DNA of 64,000 nt from an uncultured Prevotellaceae bacterium (GTDB taxonomy: Bacteria > Bacteroidota > Bacteroidia > Bacteroidales > Bacteroidaceae): assembly GCA_946540735.1 (NCBI GenBank), contig CAMNIN010000003.1, positions 62,001-126,000 on the forward strand. Reading direction: 5' to 3'. Both the position numbers and the translations under genes were made by a program. Positions 24,759-32,827 of the stretch are shown in pieces. Numbering within the stretch: the first letter of the stretch is position 1; each line of letters begins with the position of its first letter. The notes under the pieces were generated by a model. It did not search any database. It was not told the origin of the DNA and saw only the letters and a list, made by a program, of their open reading frames with translations.

Positions 24759-26285
24759 TTATCCACGAGAGGCGTGAAAACTTTCCAGGTTTTTATAGCG
24801 ACGTTTCATCATCCGCTTGTAAATGTCCCTGATCCAAACGGGTGACAATGCGATGAATGTCAAACCGATGATTATGATGGCTATCGCTCCGCCGATCTCG
24901 CCAAACAAATGTGGAAACAGGTTGATCAGTACTAGGGGGAGTAAGAAGGCTCCAAACTCCACCGCTATCTGAATGAAGTTGTTTTCCATGCCTCCCTTAC
25001 CGATGAATTTCGTGTTCAACGGTATTGTCTGGTTGTTGAATATCGACATGTAGAGGAAGGAGGCGTGGATAGGGCCGGCTGTCAGAAGCATGATACCGAT
25101 GAGCATCAGCAGACTGCATTTCCCCATCACCACGATGGGAATCATCAGGAGCATGGGAAGGATCAGCAGTGCCGACGAGAAAATGTACTTGGCTTTAAGC
25201 AGCGACATGATGCTCTCTTTGTGCACCATCAGACAGTCGATGTAATTGCCTTCGTAGCACATCACCTTGATGAGCAGCATCGCTCCCACGATGGCGAAAT
25301 TGTAGACGACGAGAAACTTTGTCATTCCTCCAGCATAGATGTCGGTGAAAGAGATCAACACACTGAAGACCACGATGAGGATAATAGCCGTGATAAAGCC
25401 CTTGCGGATGTTCTTGTTGCGCATGATGCTTTTCACTTCCATCTTCAGGTATTCACCCACCAATCCGAAACGGTCGAGTTGGTTGAGCTCGGTGACGTGC
25501 TTGATGGTGGTCTTCTCGTTCCTTGACAACTCGCTGTAGATGCTGTAGAATTGCAGGCGGCGGTTGATGGCGATGAGTACCACGATCAATAGTAGGATTC
25601 CCAGAAATACGAGTGGCGACCAGTGCGATACCCCGTCTCCGATCACAGCATAGGTCTTGCAGAGTTTCATGATACCTGCTTCATGGCCAAGATACCAGGG
25701 CGAGAAGATCAGGGCATAGACAGCGATCGGAAGTAGCCACCAGTAGAAACTCTTGAGGATCATGGTGCGGGAGAGCATGTACCACTGGCTGTTGGCTATA
25801 ATAAGCAGGTAAGTGGCAAGCAGAAACGCAAGGACCACGGAGAAACCCTCCACAAAGAGGATCGACATGATGGCATAAGGAATGAATAGTGCCATCCATA
25901 CCAGGTTGCCCCAACTCGTGATCGAGTTGAAGAGAAAACTGTCGATACACACGTATTTGCTGATTGGAAGCAGGATATAGGGCTTGATGCGTTGAGATGG
26001 GGTCTGCTGCACCAAGAAGCGCATCAGGAAATCCACCGTCAGGATGAACGGCATCATCCCGAATATCATCTCACATGCGGTGTAACGCGTCGTACTATTT
26101 GCGATCAACGAGAACATCACGGCGAAGAACATGAGATATAGGATCATGAATCCAAACATGACATATCCCAGCACTTTCGCCACCTTGTTTTGCGTGATCG
26201 CAGGATTTCTTTCGTCCGACAGCTTGCCGTGCTTACGGAGAGTCTTGATAATCTCCCACCTGGTCATCTTCTTGCCTGTTGACAT
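24759..26285 (-). CDS. DUF5687 membrane protein (ABC-permease-like)
   Basis: 508 residues with about ten to twelve membrane helices. A cytosolic N-terminus (W-E-I-I-K-T-L-R-K-H-G) and long hydrophobic blocks fit DUF5687, a Bacteroidetes family that resembles ABC-2 type permeases and is often beside an ABC ATPase. No ATPase is here. It starts only six bases after lolA and is the last gene of ftsK-lolA-this gene, so it may act in the envelope. Function unproven. Confidence 0.82.
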   Translation of the reverse strand: MSTGKKMTRWEIIKTLRKHGKLSDERNPAITQNKVAKVLGYVMFGFMILYLMFFAVMFSLIANSTTRYTACEMIFGMMPFILTVDFLMRFLVQQTPSQRIKPYILLPISKYVCIDSFLFNSITSWGNLVWMALFIPYAIMSILFVEGFSVVLAFLLATYLLIIANSQWYMLSRTMILKSFYWWLLPIAVYALIFSPWYLGHEAGIMKLCKTYAVIGDGVSHWSPLVFLGILLLIVVLIAINRRLQFYSIYSELSRNEKTTIKHVTELNQLDRFGLVGEYLKMEVKSIMRNKNIRKGFITAIILIVVFSVLISFTDIYAGGMTKFLVVYNFAIVGAMLLIKVMCYEGNYIDCLMVHKESIMSLLKAKYIFSSALLILPMLLMIPIVVMGKCSLLMLIGIMLLTAGPIHASFLYMSIFNNQTIPLNTKFIGKGGMENNFIQIAVEFGAFLLPLVLINLFPHLFGEIGGAIAIIIIGLTFIALSPVWIRDIYKRMMKRRYKNLESFHASRG

Positions 26286-26291
26286 ATCTTT

Positions 26292-26903
26292 TTATCTCAA
26301 ATCAATTATTTCTGCTTCCGGGAAGTCTTTGGAGTTGAACGAGAACATGCTGTCACTAAGATTGGATGCCCTGAAATTGCTGATCATGATAGTGGTCCAT
26401 TTACCGTTATGCAGCATCCTGACTTTCGAAGGCAGGTATGTCTTCGGATGGATGAGGATATACATCTCCTTGATCGCTTTCTTGGCATTGGTGGCGGTCA
26501 GGTGAACCTCATATTGGCCGGAGACTTGTTTCAATCCAAGGGTATAGCCGCTTTTGTAGAGGTTGATGAAATGATAGGGGTTCATCTGGGCTTGTTGCGA
26601 CTCCTTGGGAGTACTGACATTCACCTCTTCGGTATCTTTCATATAGGTCCATTGGGTTTTCCCGTTATACCAGATTGAGGCTTCCGGGGTAGTGGCCTGG
26701 AATTTGTTGCCTTTGATACTGATGGTGCCAGAGGTTTTACCAACCTTGCTGCCCGAGATGGTGAAACGGGCACTTGCACCGCCTTTGTTGTTGATCACAG
26801 TGGCGGTCTTGTCTAATATCTGGCGGGCTTTGGCCGCATTCTGGCCACTGGCAGAGAGACTGACCATAGCGGCACAGAGAATGGAAAGGATTCTTGTTGT
26901 CAT
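26292..26903 (-). CDS. lolA: LolA-like lipoprotein carrier
   Basis: 203 residues with a signal peptide ending S-A-S-G-Q. The mature part is strand-rich and starts A-R-Q-I-L-D-K-T-A, with F-Q-A-T-T-P-E-A-S-I-W-Y-N-G-K-T-Q-W-T-Y, a LolA-like stretch. LolA carries lipoproteins across the periplasm from LolCDE to the outer membrane. The location right after ftsK (32 bp) is the usual Bacteroidetes arrangement and supports the call. Confidence 0.88.
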   Translation of the reverse strand: MTTRILSILCAAMVSLSASGQNAAKARQILDKTATVINNKGGASARFTISGSKVGKTSGTISIKGNKFQATTPEASIWYNGKTQWTYMKDTEEVNVSTPKESQQAQMNPYHFINLYKSGYTLGLKQVSGQYEVHLTATNAKKAIKEMYILIHPKTYLPSKVRMLHNGKWTTIMISNFRASNLSDSMFSFNSKDFPEAEIIDLR

Positions 26904-26935
26904 GATTCGAATATTTTGATGTTATCCTAAAAAAG

Positions 26936-29404
26936 TTAAACTCCTGTAGCTCTGATTTGATTCATGAGGTTCATCAGACTGTTTTCGTCAGCGATGAGCA
27001 CTTCTCTTGGTTTGCTTCCTTGGGCTGCGCCCACCACGCCAGCTTTCTCCAACTGGTCCATCAGTCGTCCGGCGCGGTTGTAGCCGATCGAGAAACGGCG
27101 CTGGATCATACTTGTCGATCCTTGCTGGGTGAGGATGATCGAGCGGGCGGCTTCCTCAAACAGCGGGTCGAGTTTCGATGACTCCATAGAGGCTCCCATC
27201 TCTGCGGATGAGGGGTCTTCCGATATAGGCTCGGGCAATTCCATCGGTGCGGTAGGACCGGGTTGCTTCGAGATGTAGTTGTTGATGGCTTCCACTTCTG
27301 GAGTGTCGATGAAAGCACACTGCACACGCACAGGCTCGCTTCCGCTGAGGAAGAGCATGTCGCCGCGACCGACAAGTTGGTTGGCTCCAGGACGGTCGAG
27401 AATGGTGCGGGAGTCGATCATGGCACTCACCTTGAAGGCCATGCGGCCAGGGAAGTTGGCTTTGATGTTACCGGTGATGATGCTGGTGGTCGGGCGCTGC
27501 GTGGCAATCACCATGTGGATGCCTACGGCACGCGCCAGTTGGGCGATACGTGCGATGGGCAGTTCTATCTCCTTACCAGCGGTCATGATCAAGTCGCCAA
27601 ACTCATCGATGATCACCACGATATATGGCATGTACTCATGGCCTTCCGAGAGATTGAGCTCATGATTTACAAACTTTTGGTTGTATTCCTTGATATTGCG
27701 GGCCTTCACCATTTTCAGCATGTCATAACGGTGGTCCATGAGGGCACACAGACTTTTCAGCGTGCGCACCACTTTTGTCACGTCTGTGATGATGGGCTCT
27801 TCATCGTCATCCACAGTGGCCATGAAATGGTCAGCGATCGGCGTATAGACACTGAACTCCACCTTCTTGGGGTCGATCAGCACGAGTTTCATCTCGTTGG
27901 GGTGCTTCTTGTAGAGAAGCGAGGTAATGATGGCGTTCAGACCGACTGACTTTCCTTGCCCAGTGGCACCTGCCACGAGCAAGTGTGGTATCTTGGCCAA
28001 GTCGACCATGAAGACCTCGTTTGTGATGGTCTTGCCAAGCACGATGGGAAGTTCCATGGTCGTTTGCTGGAATTTCTTGGAGTCGAGGATGCTGCGCATC
28101 GACACAATGTTGGGCTTGGCATTGGGCACCTCGATACCTATCGTGCCCTTGCCGGGAATCGGGGCGATGATACGAATGCCCAGAGCGGCGAGGCTGAGGG
28201 CGATGTCGTCTTGCAGGTTGCGGATCTTCGAGATCCTGACTCCCTCTGCGGGCGTGATCTCATAAAGTGTGATTGTAGGGCCGACAGTGGCTTTGATCTC
28301 ACGGATCTGTACTCCAAAACTGTTGAGCACCTTCACAATCTGGTTCTTGTTGGCCAGTTGTTCCGACTCGTCAATATAAGGCTTGCCGTCGTTCTCATAC
28401 CGCTTGAGCAGGTCGAGGGTGGGGTAGTTGTAGCGGGTAAATGGCTCTTTGGGGTTGATGGGGGTCAGAGGAACATCGGTGTCATTCACGGTCTTGCCGC
28501 TGGCTTTTTCCTCGTCGGCTCCCACTTCGATTTCCATATCTGGACCTTTCTTGCCTTTTGATTTGCGTGGGCGGATCACACCGAATTCATGCCTGTTGGC
28601 ATCTTCCTTTTCTTCATCGGTCTTCTTTTCTTCTGGACTAACGTCGGTGAAATAGATTTCCTGTGGTTCCGGGTCGTCAAACACTTGCGTTTGCTGGTGG
28701 CCAGTTGTGGTCATGGCTGCGACCGCTGGTGTGTCATGTCCGTTTTCATTGGTGATTGTGAACTTGACTTTCTGGAGGAATTTTGAGGGATTCAGGATAT
28801 GCTGCACGGTATAAATGGTCTCAGCGCTGATATAAGTTAGGAATGCCAGTGCTGCGATCACGAGGATAGCGATGAGTCCTGGAGCACCCACGATGTTCTC
28901 TATGTATTGTGCACAATAGAGTCCATGATCTCCGCCCGGATTGAAGATGCACTCGGAAAACAGTGGCGTCAGGAATTTGGCAAATGCCACAGAGCACCAT
29001 ACCATGATGATGACAAGCCCGAAGAAACATTTAAGGATGTTGATACTCTTATAGGCCCGGGTGAGTTTCAGGCTTACAAGGATGATGAAGATCGGGATGA
29101 TGAAGGAGGCCAGACCGAAGCATCGGGCGATGAGATAGTGGGAGATGATCGCTCCAAGAGATCCGCAGACATTTTGGAATGTGCGCTCAGTGTTCTCCAC
29201 TTCTCCTTCCTGAAGAGAGGTGACCAGACTTTGGTCGGCTTCTCCTGTGGTGAAGTAGGAGGAGAATGCAATGAGCAGGTAAAGGCCTATGATGAATAAG
29301 ATGAAGCCAAAAGTGAAAATGAGCCTCTCGTCTTTGTGAAACCGCAGGCCCAATGACTCCATCAGGGTTGTATTATCGTTCTTGATGACTTTCTTACGTG
29401 GCAT
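26936..29404 (-). CDS. ftsK: DNA translocase FtsK
   Basis: 822 residues from the ATG at 29404; an in-frame TTG at 29410 is less likely. Four membrane helices lie within about 30-195, followed by a charged linker. The motor has Walker A G-A-T-G-Q-G-K-S near residue 480, Walker B (V-V-I-I-D-E-F-G-D-L), and the A-T-Q-R-P-T sensor motif. The last ~65 residues form the gamma winged-helix DNA-reading domain. FtsK pumps DNA at the septum and activates XerCD at dif. It leads the operon with lolA and the DUF5687 gene. Confidence 0.97.
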   Translation of the reverse strand: MPRKKVIKNDNTTLMESLGLRFHKDERLIFTFGFILFIIGLYLLIAFSSYFTTGEADQSLVTSLQEGEVENTERTFQNVCGSLGAIISHYLIARCFGLASFIIPIFIILVSLKLTRAYKSINILKCFFGLVIIMVWCSVAFAKFLTPLFSECIFNPGGDHGLYCAQYIENIVGAPGLIAILVIAALAFLTYISAETIYTVQHILNPSKFLQKVKFTITNENGHDTPAVAAMTTTGHQQTQVFDDPEPQEIYFTDVSPEEKKTDEEKEDANRHEFGVIRPRKSKGKKGPDMEIEVGADEEKASGKTVNDTDVPLTPINPKEPFTRYNYPTLDLLKRYENDGKPYIDESEQLANKNQIVKVLNSFGVQIREIKATVGPTITLYEITPAEGVRISKIRNLQDDIALSLAALGIRIIAPIPGKGTIGIEVPNAKPNIVSMRSILDSKKFQQTTMELPIVLGKTITNEVFMVDLAKIPHLLVAGATGQGKSVGLNAIITSLLYKKHPNEMKLVLIDPKKVEFSVYTPIADHFMATVDDDEEPIITDVTKVVRTLKSLCALMDHRYDMLKMVKARNIKEYNQKFVNHELNLSEGHEYMPYIVVIIDEFGDLIMTAGKEIELPIARIAQLARAVGIHMVIATQRPTTSIITGNIKANFPGRMAFKVSAMIDSRTILDRPGANQLVGRGDMLFLSGSEPVRVQCAFIDTPEVEAINNYISKQPGPTAPMELPEPISEDPSSAEMGASMESSKLDPLFEEAARSIILTQQGSTSMIQRRFSIGYNRAGRLMDQLEKAGVVGAAQGSKPREVLIADENSLMNLMNQIRATGV

Positions 29405-29475
29405 TTCCAATCAATATTTGTTGTGGCTCATAAGGGCATGCTCTGCCCTCCTTTTATTCTAATGAGTGCGCTCGC

Positions 29476-29493
29476 TTGTGATTCCTATCACAA
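29476..29493. promoter_or_regulatory. CRP/FNR-like palindrome in the ftsK leader
   Basis: TTGTGA-TTCCTA-TCACAA at 29476-29493: exact TGTGA-N6-TCACA half sites, like a classical CRP site. It lies about 30-45 bp downstream of the predicted ftsK start site, where a bound factor or a stem would act as a roadblock or attenuator. A chance dyad is possible. Confidence 0.4.
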
Positions 29494-29528
29494 ATACGGA
29501 GATTTTATACAATTCCGTTTTAATGATG

Positions 29529-29536
29529 CAAAAGTA
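29529..29536 (-). promoter_or_regulatory. Likely -7 box of ftsK
   Basis: TACTTTTG on the minus strand (29536-29529), with no good -33 at 19-20 bases. The leader would be about 120 nt and includes an AGGGCA/TGCCCT hairpin near 29437-29453. Confidence 0.45.
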
Positions 29537-29579
29537 AATGAAATTTTCAAGAAATGAGTATTTTTTCGTAACTTTTTTA

Positions 29580-29587
29580 TAATTTTG
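29580..29587 (+). promoter_or_regulatory. Likely -7 box of the RNase D-like gene
   Basis: TAATTTTG at 29580-29587, only about 17 bases before the ATG at 29604. The -33 region is poor. The transcript would have a very short leader. Confidence 0.4.
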
Positions 29588-29603
29588 CATATTGCTAAAA
29601 AAG

Positions 29604-30260
29604 ATGAGAAAAATTATTTACAACAAATTCGACAAGAAACAAATCTCCAAGTTGCCTACTGTGGTCTTCGAGGGGCGGATCATCACTGTGGTCAGTCCGC
29701 AGGAAACGGCCAAGGCCGTGGATTATTTGCTCTCATGCCCCCTTCTGGGGGTGGATACCGAGACCAGGCCTTCTTTCAAGAAGGGGAGACAGAACATGGT
29801 GTCTTTGCTCCAGGTTTCGACAGAGGATACTTGTGTCTTGTTCCGGCTCAATTACACAGGGATGACCGATGCTATTTTGCGACTGCTCGAGGATACACAA
29901 GTTCCTAAGGTGGGGTTGTCGTTGCACGACGATCTGCTGTCGCTTCAGCGCAGGGTGGCATTCCATCCTGGATGGTTTGTCGATTTGCAGCATCACATGA
30001 GAGAGATTGGCATCGAGGACATGAGCTTGCAGAAGTTGTATGCCAATATTTTCCATCAGAAAATCAGCAAGGCGCAGCAACTTTCCAATTGGGAAGCTGA
30101 TGTCCTCACTGATAAGCAAAAAGCCTACGCAGCTACTGATGCTTGGGCTTGCATCATGCTCTATAACGAGTATCTGAATCTTAGGAATACGGGCGATTTC
30201 TCCTTGGTGCAAGTGGAGGAGACAGTTCCTGTGACAACCGAAACTAATGCAAATCAATAA
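29604..30260 (+). CDS. RNase D-like 3'-5' exonuclease
   Basis: 218 residues from the ATG at 29604; a TTG at 29592 lies in the promoter's discriminator region and is unlikely. The DEDDy active site is complete: V-D-T-E-T-R (Asp, Glu), G-L-S-L-H-D-D (Asp) and Y-A-A-T-D (Tyr-x3-Asp). It lacks the C-terminal HRDC domains of E. coli RNase D. It may trim RNA or DNA 3' ends. It leads an operon with the RlmI-type methyltransferase and tilS. Confidence 0.9.
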   Translation: MRKIIYNKFDKKQISKLPTVVFEGRIITVVSPQETAKAVDYLLSCPLLGVDTETRPSFKKGRQNMVSLLQVSTEDTCVLFRLNYTGMTDAILRLLEDTQVPKVGLSLHDDLLSLQRRVAFHPGWFVDLQHHMREIGIEDMSLQKLYANIFHQKISKAQQLSNWEADVLTDKQKAYAATDAWACIMLYNEYLNLRNTGDFSLVQVEETVPVTTETNANQ

Positions 30261-30266
30261 GCCTCA

Positions 30267-31451
30267 ATGACATATAAGAAAATAGTTTTGAAACGGGGAA
30301 AAGAAGAGAGCTTGCTCCGTTTCCATCCTTGGATTTTCTCTGGCGCTATAGCGAGCAATGACGACAATGCCGTCGATGGCGACATTGTAAGGGTATTCTC
30401 CTCGAAGGGGGATTTCATCGCTGTCGGCCATTTCCAAATGGGCACGATTGCTGTCAGGGTGCTCTCTTTTGACGACGAGACGATCAACTTGGCATTCTGG
30501 AAGAAAAAACTCGCTCTCGCCCTCCAGGTGCGAAAGGCTATTGGACTTGTTGGCAAGACTGACAACAACACCTTCAGGCTGGTGCATGGCGAGGGTGACA
30601 ACCTGCCAGGACTGATCGTCGATTGCTATGGTCAGACCCTTGTCATGCAGGCTCATAGTGTGGGTATGCATGTCTGCAGGCATGACATCGCCAATGCCCT
30701 CGTCGAGGTCATGGATGGATGTGTCGGAAGTGTCTATTACAAAAGTGAGACGACATTGCCGTTCATCAAGGGCGATGGCCAAGAAAACGGTTTCATCCTG
30801 GGCAATGTCAGCGACAATGTGGCGGTAGAGAATGGACTGCGGTTTTATGTCGACTGGGTGAAAGGCCAGAAGACGGGCTTCTTCATTGATCAGCGCGACA
30901 ACAGATGCCTTTTGGAACAGTATTCCAGAGACAGGGCTGTACTTAATATGTGTTGCTACACAGGTGGCTTCTCGGTCTATGCCATGAGAGGAAAGGCTTC
31001 TTTGGTGCATTCTGTAGACAGTAGTGCGAAAGCCATTGAGTTGACCAATCAGAATGTGGCACTGAATTTCCCCGAGGATGACCGCCACCAGGCGTTCTGC
31101 GAGGACGCTTTCAAATACCTGGATACTACGGATACACGATATGACCTCATCATCCTCGATCCTCCTGCTTTTGCAAAACACAGAGGGGCTTTGCACAATG
31201 CACTGAAAGGATACACAAGGCTCAATGCCAAGGCTTTGGAACAGATTATGCCTGGGGGTATTCTTTTCACGTTCAGTTGCAGTCAGGTGGTGACAAAAGA
31301 CCACTTCCGCAACGCTGTCTTCACTGCTGCAGCTCAGGCTCGTCGCAAGGTGCGCATCCTGCACCAACTCCATCAACCTGCGGATCACCCTATCAATATC
31401 TACCATCCCGAAGGTGAATACCTTAAAGGACTGGTTCTTTATGTGGAATGA
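30267..31451 (+). CDS. RlmI-type class I rRNA methyltransferase
   Basis: 394 residues, right for RlmI (23S rRNA m5C1962). It has an N-terminal PUA-like domain (L-L-R-F-H-P-W-I-F-S-G-A-I), an SAM pocket in C-C-Y-T-G-G-F-S, D-P-P-A-F-A motif IV and F-S-C-S-Q (the expected catalytic Cys region). It methylates a cytosine in 23S rRNA if the assignment holds. It starts six bases after the exonuclease and overlaps tilS by four, so the three are coupled. Confidence 0.9.
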   Translation: MTYKKIVLKRGKEESLLRFHPWIFSGAIASNDDNAVDGDIVRVFSSKGDFIAVGHFQMGTIAVRVLSFDDETINLAFWKKKLALALQVRKAIGLVGKTDNNTFRLVHGEGDNLPGLIVDCYGQTLVMQAHSVGMHVCRHDIANALVEVMDGCVGSVYYKSETTLPFIKGDGQENGFILGNVSDNVAVENGLRFYVDWVKGQKTGFFIDQRDNRCLLEQYSRDRAVLNMCCYTGGFSVYAMRGKASLVHSVDSSAKAIELTNQNVALNFPEDDRHQAFCEDAFKYLDTTDTRYDLIILDPPAFAKHRGALHNALKGYTRLNAKALEQIMPGGILFTFSCSQVVTKDHFRNAVFTAAAQARRKVRILHQLHQPADHPINIYHPEGEYLKGLVLYVE

Positions 31452-32794
31452 AAATACGCCATCCTTTCCTTCAAAAAGTCGGCGGATTCATCGCCCAGCA
31501 TGGCTTGCTTTCCCCACAAGGAAGAGTGCTCGTGGCTCTTTCTGGAGGTGCCGACAGCATGGCCTTGCTGAAAGCACTTCATGATATGGGCTATTTGGTC
31601 GAGGCGGTTCACTGCAATTTCCATCTTCGGGGGGAGGAGTCCGATCGGGATGAGGCTTTCTGCTCACATCAATGTGCAGAAATGGGGGTTCCGGTCCATG
31701 TGGTTCATTTTGCCACCAAAGATTACGCAGAGGTCCACCATGTCAGTTTGGAAATGGCAGCTCGGAGTTTGCGGTATGATTACTTCGAACGTTTGAGAGT
31801 CGATGTGGGGGCCGAAGCTGTGGCTGTGGCGCACCACAAGGAGGATTCTGTGGAGACGGTCTTGATGAATCTTGTCCGGGGTACAGGACTGCATGGCCTC
31901 ACTGGCATAGCACCTCTAAGAGAACATATCGTGCGGCCGCTGTTATGTGTCGACCGTCAGGAAATCGAGGCTTTTTTGAGTGATTGCGGCATGACGTACG
32001 TGACAGATAGCAGTAATCTGCTCGATGATGTCGTCCGTAATAAGATTCGTCTGAAAGTTCTGCCGCTTCTCCGGGAGCTCAATCCTTCAGTGACGGATGC
32101 CATTTCAATGACAGCCAATAGATTACGACAGGCTGAGGCTATTTTCTCTGAGACTGTCGATGATATAATAGCTCATGCCAGGATTGAGACCAGTGACGGG
32201 AAAACAGCCTTCGACTTGACGAAAATCAACGATGAGTATGTGCTCTTTCAGATCCTCTCTCCTTATGGTTTCAAACCTGCCATGATAGAGGATATTTTCC
32301 TTCAGATGCGAACAGCCAGGTCGGGGGCTGTCTTCAGCTCTTCTTCACACGAACTGCTGATTGATAGGGACAGATTGCTGATCCAGGGTATTCAGGCTGC
32401 TTTTCCTTCGATGAAGATCCCTGAAGTGGGCAACTATCTCTTGCCCAACCAGCACCGTTTGCGGGTCTTGCCCGTGGGTGTTGGTGAGGTCTCTTTCAAG
32501 AAGGATTGCCACAACATGGCTTATGTTGATGCGGAGAAAGTCTCTTTCCCGCTTCTCGTGCGCACCGCCTTGGCTGGCGACCGCATCCATCCACTGGGGA
32601 TGTCTGGAAGTCGGTTGGTGAGTGATATCCTCACAGATGCCAAGGTGAATCTGTTTGACAAGCGCCGCCAACTGGTGGTGGCTGATGCTAAGGGTAAGAT
32701 TATCTGGTTGGTCAATTATCGCCTGAACGGCCGTTTCCGTATCACACCCACCACATCCAAAGTGCTGAAAATCATCTATGAAGCAATAAACTGA
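31448..32794 (+). CDS. tilS: tRNA(Ile)-lysidine synthase
   Basis: 448 residues. The P-loop S-G-G-A-D-S (residues 32-37) opens an N-type ATP pyrophosphatase domain, and H-C-N-F-H-L-R-G and A-V-A-H-H-K-E-D are TilS motifs. A substrate-binding and C-terminal domain follow. TilS converts the wobble C of tRNA(Ile2) to lysidine so that it reads AUA. It overlaps the methyltransferase by four bases. Confidence 0.96.
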   Translation: MKIRHPFLQKVGGFIAQHGLLSPQGRVLVALSGGADSMALLKALHDMGYLVEAVHCNFHLRGEESDRDEAFCSHQCAEMGVPVHVVHFATKDYAEVHHVSLEMAARSLRYDYFERLRVDVGAEAVAVAHHKEDSVETVLMNLVRGTGLHGLTGIAPLREHIVRPLLCVDRQEIEAFLSDCGMTYVTDSSNLLDDVVRNKIRLKVLPLLRELNPSVTDAISMTANRLRQAEAIFSETVDDIIAHARIETSDGKTAFDLTKINDEYVLFQILSPYGFKPAMIEDIFLQMRTARSGAVFSSSSHELLIDRDRLLIQGIQAAFPSMKIPEVGNYLLPNQHRLRVLPVGVGEVSFKKDCHNMAYVDAEKVSFPLLVRTALAGDRIHPLGMSGSRLVSDILTDAKVNLFDKRRQLVVADAKGKIIWLVNYRLNGRFRITPTTSKVLKIIYEAIN

Positions 32795-32827
32795 TATTGA
32801 CAAGTTCTTCAAACCTATTTAAATCTC

